From Leucobacter edaphi (lineage in GTDB: Bacteria > Actinomycetota > Actinomycetes > Actinomycetales > Microbacteriaceae): a stretch of DNA of 64,000 nt. Of this stretch, positions 26,881 to 34,344 are shown piece after piece. The notes beneath the pieces are model-generated. The model did not search any database. It was not told the origin of the DNA and was given only the letters and a program-made list of their open reading frames with translations. The DNA lies in contig NZ_JAEHOI010000011.1 of NCBI RefSeq assembly GCF_016522535.1, positions 186,001 to 250,000 on the forward strand, in the 5' to 3' direction. Position 1 is the first letter of the stretch. The number at the start of each line of letters is the position of its first letter. The position numbers and the translations under genes were made by a program.

Positions 26881-26925
26881 TGCCCATTCTCCCCGGTCGA
26901 TGCGGCATCAGGGCCACTCGAACAA

Positions 26926-26946
26926 TTAAAGTCAGATTGACTATAA
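26926..26946 (-). promoter_or_regulatory. Candidate NrtR operator upstream of nrtR-nadABC-nifS
   Basis: A near-perfect dyad with core AGTCA-GAT-TGACT is flanked by TTA on one side and TAA on the other (8 of 9 arm positions pair). It lies 46 bp upstream of the nrtR start in an AT-rich patch that also contains a TTTAAT-like -10 hexamer on the minus strand. Binding here would block transcription of the whole operon, including the regulator. The rest of the 26881-27250 gap holds the presumed cspA promoter and leader. Confidence 0.75.
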
Positions 26947-27097
26947 CTTGATGATACGTCACACCGGGGCCCGTTCCAAGTCGGGGAACGCCCTCCGAGC
27001 AGTCGCCGATCGCCGCACGTCGCACTCCCAAACACCCCATTTGCGGCGGAAAGTAACAATTCTCGGGATTCCCCTCGTCGGAGAAGATCCGTTCGGA

Positions 27098-27250
27098 TAG
27101 GCTCAGTAGTGAACCAGTCATGTCGCGTGTCCGGGGGGAAACCCGACCCGCCTGGCTCGCCGCCTCACGGCGGCTCCCAAATACTCACGACGACCTCGTC
27201 GCCGTGGACCCAAGGCCGCTCTCGCGGCCAGCTACAACGAAGGAAAACAT
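27098..27250 (+). promoter_or_regulatory. Possible -10 element and long leader of cspA
   Basis: TAGGCT at 27098-27103 (in GGATAGGCTCAGTA) is the best -10 candidate; no clear -35 is visible. If it is used, the cspA mRNA has a 5' leader of roughly 140 nt, a length typical of cold-shock genes. The ribosome-binding site is AAGGAAA about 5 bases before the ATG. No known riboswitch was recognised in the leader. Confidence 0.3.
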
Positions 27251-27454
27251 ATGGCCACCGGCACCGTGAAATGGTTCAACTCCGAAAAGGGCTTCGGCTT
27301 CATTACCCCCGATGACGGGGCGTCCGACGTGTTCGCGCACTTCACCGCGATCCAGGGCAGCGGCCGTCGCGATCTCTTCGAGAACCAGCGCGTCGAGTTC
27401 GACGTCGAGCAGGGCCCGAAGGGACTGCAGGCAAGCAACATCCGCGCGATCTAA
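27251..27454 (+). CDS. CspA-family cold-shock protein
   Basis: The 67-residue single cold-shock domain has both RNA-binding motifs, RNP1 (KGFGFI) and RNP2 (DVFAHF), after the usual [15 protein letters not shown] start. It binds single-stranded RNA and DNA and acts as an RNA chaperone. It is monocistronic: the purine-rich AAGGAAA ribosome-binding site is strong and a good intrinsic terminator follows 18 bp after the stop. Confidence 0.97.
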   Translation: MATGTVKWFNSEKGFGFITPDDGASDVFAHFTAIQGSGRRDLFENQRVEFDVEQGPKGLQASNIRAI

Positions 27455-27471
27455 TTTCACGCGGCGCTTTC

Positions 27472-27508
27472 GGAGGTCGGGCATTCGCCCGGCCTCCGTT
27501 TCTGTTTT
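27472..27508 (+). terminator. Intrinsic terminator of cspA
   Basis: GGAGGTCGGGC pairs with GCCCGGCCTCC around an ATTC tetraloop (one G-U pair) and is followed by GTTTCTGTTTT. It is a textbook terminator and the clearest in the window. Confidence 0.93.
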
Positions 27509-27584
27509 CCGGGCCCAACGATCGTTCCCGAAGCGCGGTGCCGACAACGGCGCCGCTCGGCGTTCCCCTCACCCAGGCCCACAA

Positions 27585-27618
27585 CCGCACCCGCACCCGC
27601 ACCCGCACCCGCACCCGC
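27585..27618. repeat. CCCGCA hexanucleotide microsatellite
   Basis: About five and a half uninterrupted copies of the hexamer CCCGCA lie in the intergenic region between the cspA terminator and fadH. They are likely length-variable. No coding role is seen. Confidence 0.85.
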
Positions 27619-27746
27619 GGCGTCACGCGATTCGAGGCGGGCACCCGCGCGTTTGTACGTTCCCTACACGCGGTTCGACACTCGCCACGCACCCCGCTAC
27701 ATTCGGGGGGCCGCGGCGCCGCGGCGACGCTGAACCAGGGGGCTGC

Positions 27747-29777
27747 ATGACGAAGACCGACTTCCCGCATCTCTTCGCACCGCTCGAGCTCGGCGGGATC
27801 ACCCTCCCGAACCGAGTCATCATGGGTTCGATGCATCTCGGATTCGAGGAGGACGCCGACGGCCCCGAGCGTCTCGCCGCCTTCTACCGCGAGCGCGCAG
27901 CGGCGGGCGCAGCGCTCATCGTTACCGGCGGCGTCTCACCGAACGCGGCCGGTCGCCTCACCCCCGGATCGGCGGTGCTCGACGATGCGGCCGACCTCTC
28001 CGGGCACCGCACGGTCACCTCCGCCGTGCACGCCGCTGGCGGGCGGATCGCGCTGCAGCTGCTCCACGCGGGACGCTATGCCGCCCACCCCGGGCTCGTC
28101 GCTCCGAGCCCGCTGCAGGCCCCGATCTCTCCGCTCCCGCCGCGCGAGCTCAGCTCCGAGGAGATCGAGCAGACCGTCGAGGACTACGCGCGCGCCGCCC
28201 GGCTCGCCCGCGAGGCTGGGTACGACGGCGTCGAGATCATGGGGTCGGAGGGATACCTGATCAACCAGTTCACTGCGCCCCGCACCAATCATCGGAGCGA
28301 TCGCTGGGGCGGCGACTTCGCGGGTCGCACGCGCTTCCCGCTCGAGGTGCTGCGGAGTGTGCGGGCGGCCGTCGGACCGGAGTTCCTGATCATCTACCGC
28401 CTGTCGATGCTCGATCTCGTGCCGGACGGAGCTCCGTTCGCCGAGGTGGCGGAGCTCGCGCGGCTCGTCGAGGAGGCCGGCGCCTCCGCGATCAACACGG
28501 GCATCGGCTGGCACGAGGCCCGCGTGCCGACGATTGCCGGGTCCGTGCCGCGCGCCGCGTTCGCCTGGGTCACGAAGCGACTCTCGGGGCGCGCCGGGAT
28601 TCCCCTGATCACAACGAACAGGATCAACACCCCCGAGACCGCTGAGCGGCTCATCGCCGAGGGGGTCGCCGACATGGTGTCGCTCGCGCGCCCGTTCCTC
28701 GCGGATCCCGAGTTCGTGTCGAAAGCCCAAGCAGGGCGTTCGGACCGCATCAACACGTGCATCGGCTGCAATCAGGCCTGCCTCGATCACACCTTCGCCG
28801 GGAAGCCCGCGAGCTGCCTCGTCAATCCGCGCGCGGGTCGCGAAACGGAGCTCCTGATCGCGCCCGCCATCGAACGGAAACGGATCGCGGTTGTCGGCTC
28901 GGGCCCCGCCGGACTCGCCTGCGCAACGACGGCCGCCTCTCGCGGTCACAGCGTCACCCTGTACGAGGCCGCGGAACGCATCGGCGGTCAGCTCAACCTC
29001 GCGCTGCAGGTCCCGGGCAAGAGCGAGTTCCGGGAGACACTGCGCTACTTCGCGGGCAGGATCGAGGAGACGGGCGTCGAGCTCCGTCTCGGCCAGCGCG
29101 CGACGGCGGGGTCTCTCGCTGAGGACGCGTTCGACGAGGTGGTGATCGCAACGGGCGTGCTGCCGCGCACGCCCGAGATCCCGGGGATCGACCGCCCCGA
29201 GGTGCTGGGATACATCGACGCGATCAACGGCGCCCATGTCGGCGACCGGGTCGCGATCCTCGGATCGGGGGCGATCGGATTCGACGTCGCCGAGGCGTTG
29301 ACGCAGCTCGGCGAGGAAGACCCCGCCGATATCGCCGGGTTCCTCGCGCACTGGGGCGTCGACCCGGCTGAGTACGACACCGCAGGGCTCGCCACCGCGC
29401 CGCCAGCCCCGGAGCCGAGTGCCCGGTCGGTTGTCATGCTGCAGCGGCGCGCGGGGAAACCCGGCGCAGGCCTCGGGAAGACCACCGGGTGGATCCATCG
29501 CGCCGAGCTCTCCCGCCGCGGCGTGCAGATGCTCGCTGGCGTGAACTACCTCGGTATCGATGACGCGGGCCTGCGGATCGAGGTCGACGGCGAGGAACGC
29601 GTGCTCGAGGTGGACTCCGTCGTGGTGTGCGCCGGCCAGGAGCCCGACCGGGGTCTCGCGGACGCGCTCGCGGCGGACGGGATCACGGCGCACATCATCG
29701 GCGGCGCCGATGTCGCTGCCGAACTCGATGCGAAGCGGGCGATCGATCAGGGCACCCGCCTCGCCGCGATGCTCTAG
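27747..29777 (+). CDS. NADH:flavin oxidoreductase / 2,4-dienoyl-CoA reductase (FadH-like)
   Basis: The 676-residue three-domain enzyme has an FMN-binding Old Yellow Enzyme barrel (residues 1-335, with LQLLHAGRYA and EGYLINQFTAPRTNHRSDRWGG split across its active site), a 4Fe-4S site (C338, C341, C345 and C357) and an FAD/NAD(P) domain (VVGSGPAGLACA near residue 375). FadH reduces 2,4-dienoyl-CoA during beta-oxidation of unsaturated fatty acids; related enzymes reduce other unsaturated compounds, so the exact substrate is inferred. The ATG at 27747 has AGGGGG 5 bases upstream. No fatty-acid genes are adjacent. Confidence 0.88.
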   Translation: MTKTDFPHLFAPLELGGITLPNRVIMGSMHLGFEEDADGPERLAAFYRERAAAGAALIVTGGVSPNAAGRLTPGSAVLDDAADLSGHRTVTSAVHAAGGRIALQLLHAGRYAAHPGLVAPSPLQAPISPLPPRELSSEEIEQTVEDYARAARLAREAGYDGVEIMGSEGYLINQFTAPRTNHRSDRWGGDFAGRTRFPLEVLRSVRAAVGPEFLIIYRLSMLDLVPDGAPFAEVAELARLVEEAGASAINTGIGWHEARVPTIAGSVPRAAFAWVTKRLSGRAGIPLITTNRINTPETAERLIAEGVADMVSLARPFLADPEFVSKAQAGRSDRINTCIGCNQACLDHTFAGKPASCLVNPRAGRETELLIAPAIERKRIAVVGSGPAGLACATTAASRGHSVTLYEAAERIGGQLNLALQVPGKSEFRETLRYFAGRIEETGVELRLGQRATAGSLAEDAFDEVVIATGVLPRTPEIPGIDRPEVLGYIDAINGAHVGDRVAILGSGAIGFDVAEALTQLGEEDPADIAGFLAHWGVDPAEYDTAGLATAPPAPEPSARSVVMLQRRAGKPGAGLGKTTGWIHRAELSRRGVQMLAGVNYLGIDDAGLRIEVDGEERVLEVDSVVVCAGQEPDRGLADALAADGITAHIIGGADVAAELDAKRAIDQGTRLAAML

Positions 29778-29934
29778 CGGTCACGTGCCGCGATCGGGTC
29801 GCTCACCCCACCCGCCCCACCTCACCCGCCTCACCCTCACGCTGCTTCACCCGCGCGTTCCCCTGTTTGAGCACGTATGCTCGGAAGCGCACCCCATCGA
29901 GCCGACCGCATCACCCCTTCCCGATTGGAATGAG

Positions 29935-30141
29935 ATGAGCATCGACCACGAACAGGAACTCACGCGCGCGGCGATCCGTCTTGAAACCGCACGCGCAAAG
30001 CGCGATCAGGCGATTCTTGACGCACACGCCGCGGGCACCAAGGTCACCGCGATCGCCGCGGCCGTGCATCTGTCACGGATGCACGTGCATCGCATCCTGA
30101 ATGCGGCGAGCGCCGAGAAGTCCGCGGCGAAGACCGGCTAG
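29935..30141 (+). CDS. Small helix-turn-helix DNA-binding protein, 68 aa
   Basis: The protein is a charged helical N-terminus (residues 1-32) followed by a helix-turn-helix of the resolvase or MarR-like type, KVTAIAAAVHLSRMHVHRIL (residues 36-55). The ATG at 29935 has GGAA upstream at short spacing. The gene lies between fadH and the TetR gene. It is too short to carry an effector domain, so it may need a partner or be a nucleoid-type factor. The target is unknown. Confidence 0.6.
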   Translation: MSIDHEQELTRAAIRLETARAKRDQAILDAHAAGTKVTAIAAAVHLSRMHVHRILNAASAEKSAAKTG

Positions 30142-30185
30142 GGCGCAGGGACCGTCGCTCAAGGCCGACGCTGGCCCGAATCGGG

Positions 30186-30749
30186 CTACCCGAGCAGTTC
30201 GCGCGCCTCGCCGATCGCGTCGCGGATCGCCGCTGCCAGATCGTGCCGCCCCGCACCGCGATCGGCCCATCCCCAGACGGCTGCGAGGAGCGCCGCGGCG
30301 TACCCGCCCCCGCGAGCTGCGGCACGAACGGGAGTTTCTCCGTCGCGCCGCAGTTGCGCCTCGAGCGCGGCCGCGATTCGGAGCTGTCGCTCCGCGCGCG
30401 ACTGCGAGAGCTCTTCCTCGAGTCCCATGGTGCGCGCGTCGACGATCGCGAGGGCGAGCACCGCGGGCGACTCGCCGTTGGCGAACGCATCGAGTCCGCG
30501 TTCGAGCGAGCCGTCGGGGCCGGCCAGTCCGGCCTCGAGCGCCTCCACCCTGCAGTCGAAGACGTCCCACAGCAGGGCCGACTTCGATGCGAAGTAATTG
30601 AAGAAACTTGCCCTGCTCACACCGGCGCGTCGCGTGATATCGGCGATCGCCGTCGCGGCGTAGCCACGCTCGAGAAAGAGCTCGGTTGCGGCGTCCGCGA
30701 GCTCCTCACGAGACGATGCGCGCGGTCTGCCGCGCCCTGGAGATGACAT
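30186..30749 (-). CDS. TetR-family transcriptional regulator
   Basis: The 187-residue protein has a typical TetR N-terminal DNA-binding domain (residues 10-58; AATELFLERGYAATAIADI, then AGVSRASFFNYFASKSALL) and a helical ligand-binding C-terminus. It is divergent from a four-gene ABC transporter operon, and an inverted repeat lies in the 81-bp gap, so it probably represses that operon and itself. The ligand is probably related to the transported substrate but is not identifiable. Confidence 0.92.
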   Translation of the reverse strand: MSSPGRGRPRASSREELADAATELFLERGYAATAIADITRRAGVSRASFFNYFASKSALLWDVFDCRVEALEAGLAGPDGSLERGLDAFANGESPAVLALAIVDARTMGLEEELSQSRAERQLRIAAALEAQLRRDGETPVRAAARGGGYAAALLAAVWGWADRGAGRHDLAAAIRDAIGEARELLG

Positions 30750-30788
30750 GCGTCAACCCTACTGGGCATGCAAAATGAGCTATTGTTC

Positions 30789-30813
30789 ATTTGTTGTTCT
30801 CGATCTAACAAAT
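30789..30813. promoter_or_regulatory. Candidate TetR operator
   Basis: ATTTGTT and AACAAAT form a perfect 7-bp inverted repeat with an 11-bp spacer in the 81-bp divergent region between the TetR gene and the ABC operon. The stretch is strikingly AT-rich for this genome and lies 18 bp from the start of the substrate-binding protein gene. Confidence 0.6.
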
Positions 30814-30830
30814 CAACGGAGACCATACTG

Positions 30831-32477
30831 ATGCGCTGTTCCCCCCATTTCACGAAACTGCCCGTTCGCCTGGGAGCCGCGCTCGCGGCTCTCGGCGTGC
30901 TCTCGCTCGCCGCGTGCGCCCCCGCCGCGCCGAGCGCCCCGGAGACCCGGGATGGCGGCGTCCTCGTGTATGCCACCGGCGACGCCGAGCCCGCGTGCCT
31001 GGACCCCCACGTCGGCGGCAACTACCCGCAGGCCCTCGTGGCGACGCAGTTCCTCGAGCCCCTCTTCGGCCGCGACGACAAGGGCCAGATCGTCCCCTGG
31101 CTCGCCACCGAGTGGAAGGCCGCCGCTGACGGCCTGAGCTGGGACATCACCCTGCGCGATGACGTGAAGTTCACCGACGGAACCCCCTTCGACGCCGAGG
31201 CCGTCGCCGCGAATATCGCCCACATCCAGGATCCGAAGACCCAGTCGTCCACGGGCTTCGTCGCGCTCAAGAAGGTGACGAAGGTCACCGCCATCGATCC
31301 GACGCACGTGCGCTTCACCCTCTCCGCACCCGACTCCGCGCTGCCCGAGTCGCTGAGCCAGCACTGGATCGCCATGGAGTCTCCCGCTGGGCTCAAGCGG
31401 GGCATGGAGGAGAACTGCAAGGCCCCGATCGGCACGGGCCCCTTCAAGGTCGAATCGCGAGTTCAGCAGGAGAAGATCACGCTCGTCCGCAACGATGACT
31501 ACGTGTCGACCTCCCCCGAGGCCGATCACTCCGGCCCCGCGCACCTCGACGGCATCGAGTGGCGATACATCCCCGACGCCGCCACCCGCCAGGCCGCGCT
31601 CGCCTCGGGCGAGGTGAACGTGATCGATAACCCGCTGCCCGCGGATATCGCCGCCGCCAAGGGCGCCGGATTCACCCACATCGACGCCCCCCGTCCCGGA
31701 TCGGTGAACCGGATCGAGCTGAACTCCGGCCAGACGCCGTTCGACGACATCCGCGTGCGCGAGGCCTTCGTCCGCGCCGCCGATCCTGGCCCCGGAATCG
31801 AGACCCTGTTCCACGGCACCGCGAAGCGCAGCTTCTCGCCCCTCGCGAGCACGGAACCGTTCGGTATCTCTGACGAATCCCTGTTCAAGACCGATCCGAA
31901 GGCTGCCGAGCGGCTGCTCGACGAGGCGGGGTGGAAGACGAAGGGTGCGGACGGAGTACGCACCAAGGACGGCAAGCGCCTCACCGTGCGCATCCCGGTC
32001 AGCACGAACCAGTCGAACGCGGCGGAGCAGTCGCTGTTCGAGCAGATCCAGGCGAACACCGGCAAGGTGGGCTTCGAGTTGAAGCTGAACCCGGTCGACC
32101 TGCCGTCCTGGCACAAGGCCCTGAGCGCCAAGGAGTACGAGGCCGTCAGCGCGCCCTACACGAAGGTCGGGCCCGACGTGCTGCGCACCCTCTACCACTC
32201 CGCGAACATCACGCCGGCCCCGTCCGGCTACTTCGCAAACCACGCGCAGATCTCCGACCCCAAGATCGACGCCCTGCTCGTGGACGCAGCGACGAACGCT
32301 GACCCCGCGAAGCGGAAGGCGGCCGCCGCGAACGCGCAGAAGCTGGTGATGGAGAGCTTCGTGATCCTGCCGCTCTATGATCAGCAGAATCACTTCCTGG
32401 TGAACGGCGCGACGGGCGTCACCTCGCTCGGCACCATCGCGACGCCGACGATGATCAACGCCAAGCTCACGAAGTGA
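30831..32477 (+). CDS. ABC transporter substrate-binding lipoprotein (SBP_bac_5; peptide/nickel family)
   Basis: The 548-residue extracytoplasmic solute-binding protein has a signal peptide ending in LSLAAC (lipobox cysteine) and the SBP_bac_5 pattern: the PWLATEWK-type block, then DDVKFTDGTPFDAEAVAANI, and C-terminal hinge segments. The family binds peptides, nickel chelates or opines; the ligand is not decidable here. The ATG at 30831 has GGAG 9 bases upstream. Its stop overlaps the GTG of the first permease gene, so the operon is coupled. Confidence 0.92.
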   Translation: MRCSPHFTKLPVRLGAALAALGVLSLAACAPAAPSAPETRDGGVLVYATGDAEPACLDPHVGGNYPQALVATQFLEPLFGRDDKGQIVPWLATEWKAAADGLSWDITLRDDVKFTDGTPFDAEAVAANIAHIQDPKTQSSTGFVALKKVTKVTAIDPTHVRFTLSAPDSALPESLSQHWIAMESPAGLKRGMEENCKAPIGTGPFKVESRVQQEKITLVRNDDYVSTSPEADHSGPAHLDGIEWRYIPDAATRQAALASGEVNVIDNPLPADIAAAKGAGFTHIDAPRPGSVNRIELNSGQTPFDDIRVREAFVRAADPGPGIETLFHGTAKRSFSPLASTEPFGISDESLFKTDPKAAERLLDEAGWKTKGADGVRTKDGKRLTVRIPVSTNQSNAAEQSLFEQIQANTGKVGFELKLNPVDLPSWHKALSAKEYEAVSAPYTKVGPDVLRTLYHSANITPAPSGYFANHAQISDPKIDALLVDAATNADPAKRKAAAANAQKLVMESFVILPLYDQQNHFLVNGATGVTSLGTIATPTMINAKLTK

Positions 32478-33448
32478 CTCAGCGCACCACCACACCGCGT
32501 CGGCTCGGGCGAGCGATTCTCGCCCGGGTCGGCGCGGCCGCGCTCGTCGTGTGGGCGACGGCGACGATCGTGTTCTTCGCACTGCGCGCGTCGGGCGACC
32601 CGCTCGAGGCGGTCCTCGGCGGGCCCGGCTCCGAGGCCGGCCCCGAGACCGTGGCCCGCGCTCGCGCCGAATACGGGCTCGACCTGCCCGTTTTCGTGCA
32701 ATACCTGATGATGCTGTGGCGCACCGCGACGCTGCAGTTCGGGGACTCCTACTCGCGCAAGCTCCCCGTCTCGGAGCTGCTCCTTGCGCAAATTCCCTCC
32801 ACCTTCCTCATCGCCACGCTCGCGCTGCTGCTCGCGTGGGCATTCGTGGTCGCTGGAGCGCTGATCGGCGTCGCGAACCGCGGGCGGATCGGGCGCGCCG
32901 CCCGCGGCATTCTCGCGGGGATCGAGACCGTCGCCTCGGTGATCCCGCCGTTCTTCCTCGGCGCGCTCCTGATCCTGATCTTCGCGGCCGGACTCGGCTG
33001 GTTTCCCGCGACGAGCAGCGGTTTCGCCCCGAGCGCCCTGCTTCTCCCGATCGTGACGCTCGCCGTCCCCGTCGCGGGCTACCTGGCCCACGTGGTGCGC
33101 GGCTCGCTCGATACGCTCGACGACGCGCCCTTCGCGACGACGGCTCGCAGCCGCGGGGCATCGGAGCCGCGCGTGCTGCTCGTGCACACGCTCCGGCACG
33201 CTGCGCTTCCGGCCCTCGCGCTCTCGGGCTGGGCGTATGGCTCGCTCCTGAGCGGCGCGGTCGTGGTGGAGGCCCTGTTCGCGCGTCCGGGTCTCGGGCG
33301 CTTGCTGCTCGACGCGGCGACGGTGCGCGACATGCCCGTGGTCACCGGTGTGGTCGTGGTCGTCGCGCTCGCCTACGTTGTCGTGATGTTCGCCTCGGAC
33401 GCGCTCGAGCGCGTGGTCGATCCGCGAGCCAGGCGGGTGACCCCGTGA
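32474..33448 (+). CDS. ABC transporter permease, DppB/OppB type
   Basis: The 324-residue membrane protein has the N-terminal permease helix, an extracytoplasmic loop with GLDLPVFVQYLMMLWR, and the EAA-like loop (TARSRGASEPRVLLVHTLRHAALP) that contacts the ATPase. Six helices are expected. It forms the first half of the translocation channel. The GTG start overlaps the previous stop and its own stop overlaps the next GTG. Confidence 0.92.
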   Translation: MTQRTTTPRRLGRAILARVGAAALVVWATATIVFFALRASGDPLEAVLGGPGSEAGPETVARARAEYGLDLPVFVQYLMMLWRTATLQFGDSYSRKLPVSELLLAQIPSTFLIATLALLLAWAFVVAGALIGVANRGRIGRAARGILAGIETVASVIPPFFLGALLILIFAAGLGWFPATSSGFAPSALLLPIVTLAVPVAGYLAHVVRGSLDTLDDAPFATTARSRGASEPRVLLVHTLRHAALPALALSGWAYGSLLSGAVVVEALFARPGLGRLLLDAATVRDMPVVTGVVVVVALAYVVVMFASDALERVVDPRARRVTP

Positions 33449-34344
33449 GCGGGCAGCGCACGGCCGGCGCGAGCGCCGACGCCCGGCTCGCACCTTCCGG
33501 CGGCGGACCGGCGCGGCGCACGTCCGCGTGGGCGGCGCTCGGCCGCACCCTCGGGTGGCAGGGCTTCCTGTCGCTCGGATTCCTCGTGCTCGCGGCGGTC
33601 GCCATCGCGGCACCCCGGATCCTCGCCCCTGGCGATCCGCTCGGGATCAGTCCCGTCGACGCGTTCACCCCGCCGACGCTCTCCCACCCCTTCGGCACGG
33701 ACGAGTCGGGCAGGGACGTGCTCACCCGCGTCATCCACGGGGCGAGCGCCTCGATCGGGATCGGGGCCGCCGCCACGGCGATCGGGATCGGGATCGGGGC
33801 CGTCCTGGGCGCCGCCGCCGCGCTCGGGCCGCGCGTGCTCGATGCCGCGCTCGGCCGGCTCTTCGAGGTGCTGTTCGCGCTGCCGACGCTCGTCGTCGCA
33901 CTGCTCCTCATCGCCGTGATCGGCGGGGGAACGACCGCGGCGGTCATCGCGATCGGGCTCTCGACGATCCCGGGCTACGCCCGCATGCTGCGCGCCAGCA
34001 TTCGCGGCGTCGCCTCGAGTGGATACGTCGAATACGCCCGCCTCGACGGCGTCGGGCGGGCCGCGATCCTCGTGCGGCACATTGCGCCGAACGCGCTGTG
34101 GCCGCTCGTGTCAGCGGCGACGCTCGGGATTGCACAGGCCGTCGTGTGGGTTTCCGCGCTCGGATTCCTCGGATTGGGAACCGCGCCGCCGTCACCCGAG
34201 TGGGGCGCCATGCTCAACTCCGGGCGCGTGTACCTCGCGTCCGCGTGGTGGATGACGCTCGGCCCCGGCCTCGCGCTCGTGGCCACCGCCGCCGCTCTGA
34301 CGGTGCTCGGCCGTCGATTCGCGAACAGGAGGCAGGACCAATGA
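33445..34344 (+). CDS. ABC transporter permease, DppC/OppC type
   Basis: The 299-residue protein has the DppC features: an N-terminal cytoplasmic tail, one helix, then the HPFGTDESGRDVLTRVIHGA motif of the family and the EAA loop (EYARLDGVGRAAILVRHIAPN). It pairs with the preceding DppB-type permease. The gene is joined to both neighbours by 4-bp overlaps. The N-terminal 30 residues are low-complexity G/A/R/S. Confidence 0.92.
   Translation: MSGQRTAGASADARLAPSGGGPARRTSAWAALGRTLGWQGFLSLGFLVLAAVAIAAPRILAPGDPLGISPVDAFTPPTLSHPFGTDESGRDVLTRVIHGASASIGIGAAATAIGIGIGAVLGAAAALGPRVLDAALGRLFEVLFALPTLVVALLLIAVIGGGTTAAVIAIGLSTIPGYARMLRASIRGVASSGYVEYARLDGVGRAAILVRHIAPNALWPLVSAATLGIAQAVVWVSALGFLGLGTAPPSPEWGAMLNSGRVYLASAWWMTLGPGLALVATAAALTVLGRRFANRRQDQ

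Noticed and set aside
27455-27746. Possible coding extension of fadH upstream through the microsatellite
   Set aside because: The in-frame extension crosses the cspA terminator and the CCCGCA repeat. The ATG at 27747 has a strong ribosome-binding site and starts at the conserved N-terminus.
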